From: a virus
IMG/VR virus record: IMGVR_UViG_3300042502_001233
Location: 207,125 to 271,124 of that record
Direction: 5' to 3' (one strand)
Length of the DNA stretch: 64,000 nucleotides
In this document: positions 52,210 to 59,135 of the stretch, piece by piece
Layout of the letters: every line of letters starts with the position of its first letter
How positions within the stretch are numbered: the first letter of the stretch is position 1
Translations under genes and position numbers: made by a program
The notes under the pieces: generated by a model
Told to the model about the DNA's origin: nothing
The model's input: the letters and a program-made list of their open reading frames with translations, nothing else
The model's database searches: none

Positions 52210-52245
52210 AATAAGGTACTAATTTTTTTAGTCAGTACCTTATTA
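52210..52245. terminator. Terminator after the 52266 gene
   Basis: aataaggtact/agtaccttatt stem. Confidence 0.85.
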
Positions 52246-52265
52246 TTTAAAGCGTATAAACTTAT

Positions 52266-52655
52266 TTAAAATTCACGTTGTTCTAATTCTATTGTTATCT
52301 CATCTAACTCCAATCTGAAAAAGTCAGTTAAGATATGTGGAATAAGTTTAGTTAGAAATTGTTTGTAAACTTCATAATTTTGTGCTTTGCTTTTTACAAA
52401 ATAGTAACTCGTTTCATAGTTGCCACTAAAATAGCTATGGTTAGTTTCTTCGTGTTGTTTATAACCTTGCATAAGGTTATTTACTTTCACTTTGTATTGC
52501 CCTATATGAATACTCGTGCTTATTCTTGTTTTGGTGTTGTGATGAAAAGAAACTCTTAACGTTTTGGTTTCTTTTAATAGTTTAAGGTCAGGTTCAGCAA
52601 ACATTGTGAAACTGCTAACCATTGGTGTTGGTACTTCTACTAAATTTACTTTCAT
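52266..52655 (-). CDS. Hypothetical early protein
   Basis: 129 residues, beta-rich with many Lys/Thr/His (TKTRISTSIHIGQYKVKVNN). Its stop is followed by an inverted copy of the boundary motif (TAAGTTTAT). No family recognised. Confidence 0.65.
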   Translation of the reverse strand: MKVNLVEVPTPMVSSFTMFAEPDLKLLKETKTLRVSFHHNTKTRISTSIHIGQYKVKVNNLMQGYKQHEETNHSYFSGNYETSYYFVKSKAQNYEVYKQFLTKLIPHILTDFFRLELDEITIELEQREF

Positions 52656-52677
52656 TGTGATATAAGTTTAATTGGTT

Positions 52678-52809
52678 TCAGTTGCAAATGTAAAACAAAT
52701 AAACCACAATACCAAAAATAATCATAAAAATAATCAAAAAATTTATTATAAATTTAAAAAGTTTTCTAAATGCTAAACTAAATAGCATATCTATTTCATT
52801 ATTTACCAT
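52678..52809 (-). CDS. Tiny membrane protein
   Basis: 43 residues: MVNNEIDMLFSLAFRKLF followed by one strongly hydrophobic span (IINFLIIFMIIFGIVVYLFY). The start is set by ATAAACTTAT touching the ATG, and its last codons overlap the promoter of the 52655 gene. A phage-encoded inner-membrane peptide; function unknown. Confidence 0.6.
   Translation of the reverse strand: MVNNEIDMLFSLAFRKLFKFIINFLIIFMIIFGIVVYLFYICN
52685..52692 (-). promoter_or_regulatory. Host-type promoter -7 box, 52655 gene
   Basis: TACATTTG on the minus strand, inside the 3' end of the tiny membrane gene. Confidence 0.6.
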
Positions 52810-52815
52810 ATAAGT

Positions 52816-52980
52816 TTATTTGATTTTAGTAGGGTCTAACAACACTTCGCCATCAATCGTAAAGTCAGCGCCACAATCATCGCAACATAACATTGTATCG
52901 TTTTCCATTTCAAATTTACCCTCTAACGTATGTTGGTGAACTCCCTCGCCCAACAAAATTGTTTTTCTTGTTTGTAACAT
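52816..52980 (-). CDS. Small zinc-binding-like protein
   Basis: 54 residues from the ATG at 52980; a longer frame starting at TTG would lie in the promoter. MLCCDDCGADF provides a CxxC-type cluster, with two His upstream (GVHQHTLEG). Operon with the tiny membrane gene. Confidence 0.6.
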   Translation of the reverse strand: MLQTRKTILLGEGVHQHTLEGKFEMENDTMLCCDDCGADFTIDGEVLLDPTKIK

Positions 52981-53011
52981 AAGATTATTGTTTAATTGAT
53001 TATTATTTTGC

Positions 53012-53019
53012 AAATGTAC
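53012..53019 (-). promoter_or_regulatory. Host-type promoter -7 box, 52980 operon
   Basis: TACATTTG, 31 nt before the ATG. Confidence 0.6.
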
Positions 53020-53045
53020 GATATTAATTTATATCTACCAAATTT

Positions 53046-53324
53046 TTATTTAACTTTTTTTGAAACTTCAATACAACTCATATCAAAATCTTTGTCGTGT
53101 TCAAACACAACTTTTTGAATATTGTTATAAGCTGGGTGATTACGATGCCTAAATTCCGAAATAAGTTTATCCCCACTCTTGTACGTTCCAAGATACTGCC
53201 AACTTTCACCATTGTTAAGTGCTACGTTAGGTTCTTCAATGTTTTCATTGATTGGGTGATTGGATAACTTATCCCATAAGTTTATCCATTCTTGACTATC
53301 TCTCTTTATAATAACAAAATCCAT
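53046..53324 (-). CDS. Hypothetical early protein
   Basis: 92 residues, starting MDFVIIKRDSQEWINLWDKL, alpha/beta. It contains two in-frame copies of the ATAAACTTAT string (coding for D-K-L-I and I-N-L-W). No family recognised. Confidence 0.65.
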   Translation of the reverse strand: MDFVIIKRDSQEWINLWDKLSNHPINENIEEPNVALNNGESWQYLGTYKSGDKLISEFRHRNHPAYNNIQKVVFEHDKDFDMSCIEVSKKVK

Positions 53325-53330
53325 ATAAGT

Positions 53331-53522
53331 TTATTCTTTTAACCAATGCGTTACAATTTGATTGCTTACATTGAAACTACTTTTTTCTTTACCAGTCTGT
53401 TTGTCTTTGGTGATAGAAAATGTAGCATCAAGTCTATGTACGTACCCCATACTTGTTTTGGTTCTTACAAGATATTTTCCTGCAACGCTAGGTTTCTCAA
53501 TAGTAATATCAATCCATTCCAT
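53331..53522 (-). CDS. DUF551-like small protein
   Basis: 63 residues from ATG 53522: MEWIDITIEKPSVAGKYLVR, a 'W-I-x-x-x-x-x-x-P-x-x-G-x-Y-L-V' start typical of phage DUF551-type proteins, then GYVHRLDATF and VTHWLKE. The longer frame reads through the promoter and is rejected. First gene of an operon with 53046. Confidence 0.7.
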   Translation of the reverse strand: MEWIDITIEKPSVAGKYLVRTKTSMGYVHRLDATFSITKDKQTGKEKSSFNVSNQIVTHWLKE

Positions 53523-53555
53523 AGTAAATACTTTAAATAAGTTTAATTGTTGGTG

Positions 53556-53563
53556 CAAATATA
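53556..53563 (-). promoter_or_regulatory. Host-type promoter -7 box, 53522 operon
   Basis: TATATTTG, 33 nt before the ATG. Confidence 0.65.
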
Positions 53564-53640
53564 AGAAAACATTTTGAATAAAAAAAGAAAAAGGACAAAA
53601 ATTTTCATCTTTGCCCTTGTTCAACCAATTAAACCAATCA

Positions 53641-54207
53641 CTACCAACTTGAACGATAGAAAATTGTTTGGGTTTTAAAGTCCGTTTCGTTTAGGACTTT
53701 AGATATTATCTCAATGGTTTCTTCAATATCTTGAAAATACCATTCGTTAAATTCAGTTCCACCAAAAAAGAAACCACTTGTCGTTGGCAAAATTTCTTCA
53801 CAACCTTTGCCTTGTATAATTCCGTCATTCAAATAAACTTCTTTGAGTGCCAATGCTTGTTTGCATAACGACATAAGTTTATTTAGTTTTTCTTGGCTAA
53901 CTTTTGTTAACTGACATTCGTCTATACCACCTTGACATTCTTGTACAAAGTACGTGTGTATTTGATTGGCTTTACGCCAATATCCAATATCCTCAAAGAT
54001 TGATAACCAAGTGGAATATTTGCCACGTTCTTTGACCACTTCATCTAATTGTGAATAAGCTTGTTTACTTCTACCTTTGATACTTTTACGAACTGACTTA
54101 AAAGCTTCTTTAGGTACGTCGCTAATAGTGTTATCCACTTTGCTATAATCGTCAGCAGTAAGTCCTTTGACTTTTTTAGAGCGGTATAAATATTGGTCAA
54201 GACCCAT
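53641..54207 (-). CDS. Phage MGLDxYL-family protein
   Basis: 188 residues, starting MGLDQYLYRSKK and containing YWRKANQIHTYFVQEC (about 85-100) and PTTSGFFFGGTEF. These motifs are frequent in tailed phages, but no function is known to me. A truncated second copy of its N-terminus lies at 54985-55029. Confidence 0.8.
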   Translation of the reverse strand: MGLDQYLYRSKKVKGLTADDYSKVDNTISDVPKEAFKSVRKSIKGRSKQAYSQLDEVVKERGKYSTWLSIFEDIGYWRKANQIHTYFVQECQGGIDECQLTKVSQEKLNKLMSLCKQALALKEVYLNDGIIQGKGCEEILPTTSGFFFGGTEFNEWYFQDIEETIEIISKVLNETDFKTQTIFYRSSW

Positions 54208-54236
54208 AATATAATAATTTTAATTGTTTTACGATG

Positions 54237-54244
54237 CAAATATA
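54237..54244 (-). promoter_or_regulatory. Host-type promoter -7 box, 54207 gene
   Basis: TATATTTG, 29 nt before the ATG. Confidence 0.65.
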
Positions 54245-54269
54245 TAATATTAATTTTAAACTACCAAAT

Positions 54270-54971
54270 TTATTTAAAACATTCTGTTGAACTACCATTA
54301 AATTTTAATAGCGGTACGTACCTATTTTTGCTTTTTAATCTTTTAAATCTTTTTTCTAAATCCCATATATAAGCTAAGTCGTTTGATACAACTTCTTTTA
54401 TTATCTCAAATTTATACGGCATATGTTCTTTATGTGAATAACGTTTCTTTGTTGTTGTAGAAGTTATCCCAAACTTATAAAACTCTTCCGTATCGTTGTA
54501 ACATTTGATAATGTAAAAAACACCTTGCCTACCTTTGGCTTTAGCAATCCAATCATTTTTTTTAAGTGTGCTATACATATATCCGCATTCCCTACAACCT
54601 TGTTTATTTGTTGTGTGTGAAGCAGCTTTAATATCAAACTCACCATGAATAGGACAAACAATTTTAACTTTGTTTCTAGCGGTAGTGTATTCAGTTTTGG
54701 TATAATCGTATTTATCACCATGAACATCTTTAGCTTGTTGGATAAACTTATTTGTTTCACTTCTGCGATTATCTCTATTAATGTAACCACATTGTTTGCA
54801 ACCTTGTCCCTCCCAATGGTTTTTTGGTGATATAGTAAAATCACCATGCAATTTGCACGTTACTATAATATTAACACGTTTATTAACGTATTCGGTTTTA
54901 GAATAGTCGTACTTATCACCATGAATAAGTTTAGCTCGTTTTAATAGTTCAATTGTATCTAATTTTTTCAT
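54270..54971 (-). CDS. GIY-YIG endonuclease with zinc-binding repeats
   Basis: 233 residues. Two DUF723-type units of about 50 residues (…HGDKYDYSKTEY… CKLHGDF… GCKQCG and …HGDKYDYTKTEY… CPIHGEF… GCRECG) are followed by a C-terminal GIY-YIG-like domain (GVFYIIKCYNDTEEFYKFGI, later WDLEKRFKRL and the catalytic-type Glu/Asn region). It has its own late-type motif and no boundary motif at its start. A mobile gene inserted among early genes. Confidence 0.85.
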   Translation of the reverse strand: MKKLDTIELLKRAKLIHGDKYDYSKTEYVNKRVNIIVTCKLHGDFTISPKNHWEGQGCKQCGYINRDNRRSETNKFIQQAKDVHGDKYDYTKTEYTTARNKVKIVCPIHGEFDIKAASHTTNKQGCRECGYMYSTLKKNDWIAKAKGRQGVFYIIKCYNDTEEFYKFGITSTTTKKRYSHKEHMPYKFEIIKEVVSNDLAYIWDLEKRFKRLKSKNRYVPLLKFNGSSTECFK

Positions 54972-54984
54972 AACATATATTTTA

Positions 54985-55029
54985 TTATAAATATACGCTA
55001 CGAATCAAAAAGTACATATCTAATCCCAT
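54985..55029 (-). pseudogene. Truncated MGLDxYL-type gene remnant
   Basis: ATAAACTTAT-ATG opens MGLDMYFLIRSVYL and then TAA. The first codons match the start of the intact 53641 gene, and the frame dies at the left edge where the GIY-YIG unit's promoter motif begins. Probably a gene cut off by arrival of the endonuclease or by recombination. Confidence 0.6.
54987..54994 (-). promoter_or_regulatory. Late-type motif before the GIY-YIG gene
   Basis: ATATTTATAATAAAATATATG, 15 nt before the ATG of the endonuclease; it overlaps the stop of the remnant. Confidence 0.55.
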
Positions 55030-55039
55030 ATAAGTTTAT

Positions 55040-55333
55040 TTATAAAGCAGTTAAACTTGACTTAAACGATAACGTATGTTTTTGAGTATGCTCTATTTCA
55101 CGAGCCATTTTGTCTATATCTACCGAACGTAATTCATTTAACTTTTTAGTTATAGATAACATAATTTCGTTTTGTTCTTCAATAGAAAAATCACGTCTTA
55201 ATAGATAAACTACTTTATTAACATATTCGTCTTTAATTTGTGGTTCTTGTTCCATAAGTTTATCCAACTTTTTAGTGGCTTTGTTTTTTAATGCAATAGT
55301 AATTAAAAATGCTTTTTTAATAAATGATTTCAT
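55040..55333 (-). CDS. Helical early protein
   Basis: 97 residues from ATG 55333: MKSFIKKAFLITIALKNKAT, then charged helices. The start faintly resembles the virion leader (MKSFIK) but lacks L-R-E, and the promoter is host-type, so it is not counted with that set. Function unknown. Confidence 0.65.
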   Translation of the reverse strand: MKSFIKKAFLITIALKNKATKKLDKLMEQEPQIKDEYVNKVVYLLRRDFSIEEQNEIMLSITKKLNELRSVDIDKMAREIEHTQKHTLSFKSSLTAL

Positions 55334-55357
55334 AATATAGTTTTTAATTGTTCGGTG

Positions 55358-55365
55358 CAAAGATA
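55358..55365 (-). promoter_or_regulatory. Host-type promoter -7 box, 55333 gene
   Basis: TATCTTTG, 24 nt before the ATG. Confidence 0.65.
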
Positions 55366-55463
55366 TACAAAGATTTTTAATATGCAAATAATTTAAAAAA
55401 AAAAGTGAGATAGCTTGCACTACCCCACTCTTCACACATTATGAATAAAAAATTAAAAAAAAC

Positions 55464-55694
55464 TTATTTAGGTGAAATCTGAAATCCCCAAGCCCAATGC
55501 CCGTTATCCAAATCCACAATTATTTTACGACCACTCGTAACTTTATCCCATAACACCTCGTTTACGAGACGACCATGTTTAACCCCCTCTGCCTCGCATA
55601 AGGTTATTTCTTTTACTTTTGCCTCTTTTGGTTCGTCAATGCCCCAAGCACCACGCCAAATGACAGTGTCTCCTGTTTTTAATACATTTTCCAT
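55464..55694 (-). CDS. Hypothetical early protein
   Basis: 76 residues, beta-barrel-like (GDTVIWRGAWGIDEPKEAKV), ending in a Trp-rich GHWAWGFQISPK. An inverted motif copy (TAAGTTTTT) follows the stop. No family assigned. Confidence 0.65.
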   Translation of the reverse strand: MENVLKTGDTVIWRGAWGIDEPKEAKVKEITLCEAEGVKHGRLVNEVLWDKVTSGRKIIVDLDNGHWAWGFQISPK

Positions 55695-55721
55695 ATTATA
55701 AGGTTTAATTGATTATGTTTG

Positions 55722-55729
55722 CAAATGTA
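55722..55729 (-). promoter_or_regulatory. Host-type promoter -7 box, 55694 gene
   Basis: TACATTTG, 27 nt before the ATG. Confidence 0.6.
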
Positions 55730-55792
55730 AGAATTAAAATCGACACCCGCAAAAAATGATGCCGATTTTTTTTTCTATATAAGTTTATTTGA

Positions 55793-56227
55793 TTAACGTC
55801 GTTTTCTTTCACCCCACCCTTGGTCAGGGTCACCAAAACTTGGTTTGTCCAAATCTTCATAAGTTCCTTTGAAAGATAGTGAAACTAATTTTAACGGATA
55901 CTTTAGTTTCAATATATCCGCATCATAGCAACCAACATCAATACCCAACCCTCGGTTGTGGTCTGTATCTTCATCAATCTCTTTCATAAGAGGATAATCA
56001 CCGTCAAACTTCAACCCCTCTAGCTTATTCCAAAAAGCCAATAGTTCATACATATCATACTTAGGTTCACCATCTTCTTTGGTTCCCAAATAACCATAAT
56101 CTTGATAAGTATCTTTTATAAACCCACCACCAAATTCTTGTGGTATCAAAAATTTAAACGACTTACCATAAGCTATATTTTCAACGTTTGTTAAATCATC
56201 TGCTTTATTCCAACTAAAACTTCCCAT
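55793..56227 (-). CDS. Hypothetical early protein
   Basis: 144 residues, acidic and aromatic (MGSFSWNKADDLTNVENIAY; YDMYELLAFWNKLEG; RGLGIDVGCYDAD). Globular alpha/beta, no family assigned. A TAAACTTAT copy follows its stop. Confidence 0.65.
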   Translation of the reverse strand: MGSFSWNKADDLTNVENIAYGKSFKFLIPQEFGGGFIKDTYQDYGYLGTKEDGEPKYDMYELLAFWNKLEGLKFDGDYPLMKEIDEDTDHNRGLGIDVGCYDADILKLKYPLKLVSLSFKGTYEDLDKPSFGDPDQGWGERKRR

Positions 56228-56251
56228 AATTTTTTAATTTTAAATTCGGTA

Positions 56252-56259
56252 CAAATATA
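56252..56259 (-). promoter_or_regulatory. Host-type promoter -7 box, 56227 gene
   Basis: TATATTTG, 24 nt before the ATG. Confidence 0.65.
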
Positions 56260-56264
56260 AAAAC

Positions 56265-56305
56265 AAAAAAGTGATAAAAAAAAACTTCTTACCACTTTTT
56301 TTTTT
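56265..56305. terminator. Terminator after the 56331 gene
   Basis: aaaaaagtg...cacttttttttt imperfect hairpin with A and T tracts. Confidence 0.65.
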
Positions 56306-56330
56306 AAAAATTAATTCTTACGTTTGCAAA

Positions 56331-56690
56331 CTATAATTCAGCATCAAAATCACAACTGCCATTTTCTTTGATGCAGTCACGTATCTTGATACCTAACCCC
56401 AAGTCGGCATAGTCTGCCAACTCATCTTTGGTAACACCCAAAGCTTCGATATCTTTATCAGTATAACCATTTACGCTGGCAAAGAATTCATCCAACTTTT
56501 GTTTCTTGTCACCTAACTTTTCTTCGATGTTTGCAATTTCTTCTTCTACACTTTCCAAGTCTTCCTCCTAAAAAGAATAGTTAATGTAGTTTGGCTCGTA
56601 AGCTTGACCACCAAATCTTTCTGCTGCTGTGGAGCTTTGAACAGCAAACCAGAATTTGCCCTCAATGTCTCCTGAATAATACCTTCCCAT
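56331..56690 (-). pseudogene. Early gene interrupted by an in-frame TAG
   Basis: One frame, 119 codons, starting MGRYYSGDIEGKFWFAVQSS (ATG 56690) and continuing ...NYINYSF-TAG-EEDLESVEEEIANI. The sequence on both sides reads as one protein: a globular N-terminal part and an acidic coiled coil. The amber codon (56568-56570) is followed by GAGGAAGACTTG, so a restart at TTG 56558 is possible. Either readthrough or restart gives product, or the gene is newly inactivated. Conserved N-terminal motif typical of a phage family I cannot name. Confidence 0.65.
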
Positions 56691-56714
56691 AATGATATGT
56701 TTTAAATTAGAATG

Positions 56715-56722
56715 CAAACATA
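56715..56722 (-). promoter_or_regulatory. Host-type promoter -7 box, 56690 gene
   Basis: TATGTTTG, 24 nt before the ATG. Confidence 0.6.
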
Positions 56723-56767
56723 TAAAATCTTTTTTATATATGCAAATATTTTTTAAATATTTTTTAC

Positions 56768-56850
56768 TGGTGCCTGCGCTACGCGGGGTTACACAAATGT
56801 GTACATGCGTGTCCGATGACCTAGCGGCACATAAGAAAGAGGGTCCCCGC
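56768..56850. repeat. GC-rich island with repeat element, copy A
   Basis: Contains ACACAAATGTGTACAT (56791-56806), GTCCGATG (56811-56818) and CCTAGCGGCACATA (56820-56833). The same three blocks in the same order occur at 60525-60576. Non-coding. Lies in the divergent gap between the 56690 gene and the RHH-HNH unit. Confidence 0.7.
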
Positions 56851-56902
56851 AAAATATTTTTAATAAATAAGATAAAAACTTTACTTTTTATCTTATTACA
56901 CT

Positions 56903-56910
56903 ATATTTAT
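56903..56910 (+). promoter_or_regulatory. Late-type motif before the RHH-HNH unit
   Basis: ATATTTATTATAAACTAA, 16 nt before the ATG. Confidence 0.55.
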
Positions 56911-56926
56911 TATAAACTAAATTTAT

Positions 56927-57097
56927 ATGAGAAAAAAATTAAATGAATCAGAAAAAAAGAAAAAACTAACTGTGACAATTAATCCAGCGTTACATGATAA
57001 AATTAATACGTTACATAATAACGTATCAAAACACGTTGAGTGGTTAATTTATCAAGATTTACTAAAAAACAATAACATTAACGAAATGCCTTTATAA
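56927..57097 (+). CDS. Ribbon-helix-helix-like protein paired with an HNH gene
   Basis: 56 residues. A basic start (MRKKLNESEKKKK), one beta strand LTVTINPAL and two helices (HDKINTLHNNVSKHVEWLIY) give a MetJ/Arc-type layout. The stop overlaps the ATG of the HNH gene (TAATG). Likely a small DNA-binding regulator of the endonuclease or a targeting partner; inference. Confidence 0.65.
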   Translation: MRKKLNESEKKKKLTVTINPALHDKINTLHNNVSKHVEWLIYQDLLKNNNINEMPL

Positions 57098-57654
57098 TGA
57101 CACCAGAAGAGAAAAAAGAAAAAAAGAGATTATATAATTTAAAATATAAAGAAAAAGCTAAAGAATACTATCAAGCTAATAAAGAAAAAATAAAAGAATA
57201 TCAACAAAATTATAATAAAATTAATAGGAATTTGATAACAGAAAAACGAAAAGACTATTTGAAAGAATATCAAAAAACGTACCAAACTGAATATCATAAA
57301 AATAGAAGGGAAAATGATATTCTTTATAGATTAACACTGAATATACGCTCACATATATCTCATTTGATTAAAAATAATGGTTATAAGAAAACTGATAAAA
57401 CAATAACGATACTTGGTTGTACTTTTGATGAGTTCAGAATTCATATAGAATCACTTTGGCAACCTTGGATGAATTGGGATAACTATGGAAACCCAAAAGA
57501 TGGTATGTTAGAATATAATAAAACATGGGATATAGACCATATTACACCAACATCATCAGCAATAACAGAGGAAGAACTAATTAAATTAAATCATTATACT
57601 AATCTTAAACCATTATGTAGTAAATTTAATAGACATATAAAAAGGGATAAATAA
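57097..57654 (+). CDS. HNH homing endonuclease
   Basis: 185 residues. Lys/Tyr/Asn repeats (YYQANKEKIKEYQQNYN) come first. The middle is TITILGCTFDEFRIHIESLW. The HNH core is WDIDHITPTSS and LNHYTNLKPLCSKFN. Same architecture as the 51006 gene. Transcribed against its neighbours, with its own promoter-like site and terminator. Confidence 0.92.
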   Translation: MTPEEKKEKKRLYNLKYKEKAKEYYQANKEKIKEYQQNYNKINRNLITEKRKDYLKEYQKTYQTEYHKNRRENDILYRLTLNIRSHISHLIKNNGYKKTDKTITILGCTFDEFRIHIESLWQPWMNWDNYGNPKDGMLEYNKTWDIDHITPTSSAITEEELIKLNHYTNLKPLCSKFNRHIKRDK

Positions 57655-57669
57655 ACTTATCCCTTTTTA
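57640..57669. terminator. Terminator after the HNH gene, built around a motif copy
   Basis: aaaaagggataa-ataaac-ttatcccttttt; the ATAAACTTAT word forms the top of the hairpin. Confidence 0.85.
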
Positions 57670-57712
57670 TTCGAATTAAAACATATTAGCATTATGAACT
57701 CTAATAATATTG

Positions 57713-58057
57713 TTAGTCTTTAGCTGCAAATAAATCAGCTAACGCTTTGATTTGTTTAATCTTTACTTTGACAGCTTTGGCTGTCATAAGATGAGCTGTT
57801 TCACTTTGATATCCATCCCAATAAGGTAAATGGATTAATTGTACTGGTTTAATAGCTGCCACCATGTATTCAGCACTACCGTCAGCAACTGGAAAATGAA
57901 TAACTTCTCCAACACATTCTTGGTCAGGGTTACGCTTAATGCACCAATCTTTTAATCTTGCTGTTAAATCAGCACAATCTTTTTTGTATTGTTCGATATT
58001 TTCCCAATTAAATTCAGGTGCTTCGAATCCTTCTGGTAATGTATAAACTTTTGCCAT
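57713..58057 (-). CDS. Hypothetical early protein
   Basis: 114 residues from ATG 58057 (MAKVYTLPEGFEAPEFNWEN); the longer frame covers the promoter. Helical ends and a central GEVIHFPVADGSAEYMVAAI beta segment. No family recognised. Confidence 0.65.
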   Translation of the reverse strand: MAKVYTLPEGFEAPEFNWENIEQYKKDCADLTARLKDWCIKRNPDQECVGEVIHFPVADGSAEYMVAAIKPVQLIHLPYWDGYQSETAHLMTAKAVKVKIKQIKALADLFAAKD

Positions 58058-58081
58058 TGTTATAGTGTTTAAATTAGAATG

Positions 58082-58089
58082 CAAATATA
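58082..58089 (-). promoter_or_regulatory. Host-type promoter -7 box, 58057 gene
   Basis: TATATTTG, 24 nt before the ATG. Confidence 0.65.
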
Positions 58090-58123
58090 AAACATATATT
58101 TTAAATATGCAAATTATTTTTAA

Positions 58124-58369
58124 TTAAAATCCTGAACCAATTTCCTGTGGCTCAAACAAACCCCACTTCTCCATAAGCTTATCCGTTATCTTAAGAGATT
58201 CATCTAAGAACCTAAGTTCCTTTTCAGTCTTGAGACCGAAATATTTTATAATTCCTTCTCTATCATTTTTTTCATAAACGATATGACTATGAATCAATTG
58301 TTTTGTTTCGATTGGAAGACTGGCGCACTCTGGCAAACCAGTCTTCATATAGTTATTTTTGTATGACAT
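58124..58369 (-). CDS. Hypothetical early protein
   Basis: 81 residues, mostly helical (LPIETKQLIHSHIVYEKNDR; KELRFLDESLKITDKLMEKW). The ATG is part of the motif (AAACTTATG). Third gene of the 59096 operon. Confidence 0.65.
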   Translation of the reverse strand: MSYKNNYMKTGLPECASLPIETKQLIHSHIVYEKNDREGIIKYFGLKTEKELRFLDESLKITDKLMEKWGLFEPQEIGSGF

Positions 58370-58384
58370 AAGTTTATTTAGTTT

Positions 58385-58618
58385 TTATAGGTGACCTCCA
58401 TTTTGGTTTTCAGGGTCACTGAATCCCCATTCGTCCTCATCGTCGTATAAGATAGCTTTATCCAACGCGTATCCAACACGCTCGTTCAAGTCTTCATTCT
58501 CTATCAAGTAATCTTGAATATCGTCATCGCCAATTGAGTTGGGTACATCTACCTCAAATGCTACCTGTTTGCTGTAGTAACGTGTTACGGTTACTGTTAC
58601 TTTACGTGTATCTGACAT
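58385..58618 (-). CDS. Hypothetical early protein
   Basis: 77 residues from ATG 58618 (MSDTRKVTVTVTRYYSKQVA), beta-sheet then acidic helix. A longer frame begins in the gene upstream, but the motif AAACTTATG fixes this start. Middle gene of the 59096 operon; resembles small phage proteins of unknown role. Confidence 0.65.
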   Translation of the reverse strand: MSDTRKVTVTVTRYYSKQVAFEVDVPNSIGDDDIQDYLIENEDLNERVGYALDKAILYDDEDEWGFSDPENQNGGHL

Positions 58619-58622
58619 AAGT

Positions 58623-59096
58623 TTATGCGTTTTCATGTTCCTGTTTGGTTACGAAAGCCTCAAAGTCTACAGCGTTGCCGTCAAACAAAAGTCTACGTTT
58701 GTTGCTATATGAACCGTCTCTTTTTATATATCCAATCTCATAACACTTCAACGTTATTTGTTTGGTATCAAAGTCAACCAATACATGGTACTCATACTCT
58801 TCACCAACATCTTTGGCGTTGTTTGAATAGATATAAAAACCACCTGCACTATCACCCTTGAAATGTGATATCATTTGCGCTGCGAAACATCCAGCACCAT
58901 TAAACACTTTGCTTGTTTCGTTACAGCTGATACCATTAACCACAATACCTGACTTGATGAAATCTGCCAGTTCCTGTCCGTGACCGCTTGGGTATCCGTC
59001 AAATTGACGATACATAGTTAAAAGTTTCTCCTGTTTTTGTTTGCCGTTATCGTCGTTCCATACTTCGATAACTCTTGTTAATGAACGTGTTCCCAT
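58623..59096 (-). CDS. Conserved phage protein of the MGTRSLT type
   Basis: 157 residues from ATG 59096. MGTRSLTRVIE and LLTMYRQFDGYPSGHGQELA are strongly reminiscent of a widespread phage family with 'YRQ.DGYP.GHG'. GAGCFAAQMISHFKG follows. Function unknown to me. First gene of a three-gene operon. Confidence 0.8.
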   Translation of the reverse strand: MGTRSLTRVIEVWNDDNGKQKQEKLLTMYRQFDGYPSGHGQELADFIKSGIVVNGISCNETSKVFNGAGCFAAQMISHFKGDSAGGFYIYSNNAKDVGEEYEYHVLVDFDTKQITLKCYEIGYIKRDGSYSNKRRLLFDGNAVDFEAFVTKQEHENA

Positions 59097-59127
59097 AATG
59101 AATATTATTTTAATTGTTAATTGAATG

Positions 59128-59135
59128 CAAATGTA
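59128..59135 (-). promoter_or_regulatory. Host-type promoter -7 box, 59096 operon
   Basis: TACATTTG, 31 nt before the ATG. Confidence 0.6.

Larger units (their letters stand above)
45206..58629. repeat. Dispersed gene-boundary motif ATAAACTTAT
   Basis: A 10-bp imperfect palindrome, read ATAAACTTAT in the direction of the minus-strand genes. It lies directly before the ATG of internal operon genes (plus coordinates 46371, 47119, 47371, 48832, 52810, 53325, 55030). As (A)ATTAAACTTATATCA it lies a few nt further upstream of promoter-proximal genes (starts at 46709, 47677, 48308, 49229, 50662, 52655). It often includes the TAA stop of the gene before. Copies also follow the last gene of operons (46143, 47771, 49821, 51608, 55777). 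A perfect copy GAATAAACTTATTC is at 50891. Confidence 0.85.

Noticed and set aside
55040-55333. Counting the MKSFIKKAF start as another virion leader
   Set aside because: It lacks the L-R-E site and is in a host-type early operon.
46149-58369. ATAAACTTAT as a conventional Shine-Dalgarno sequence
   Set aside because: It is not complementary to the CCTCC anti-SD and is also found after terminal stop codons.
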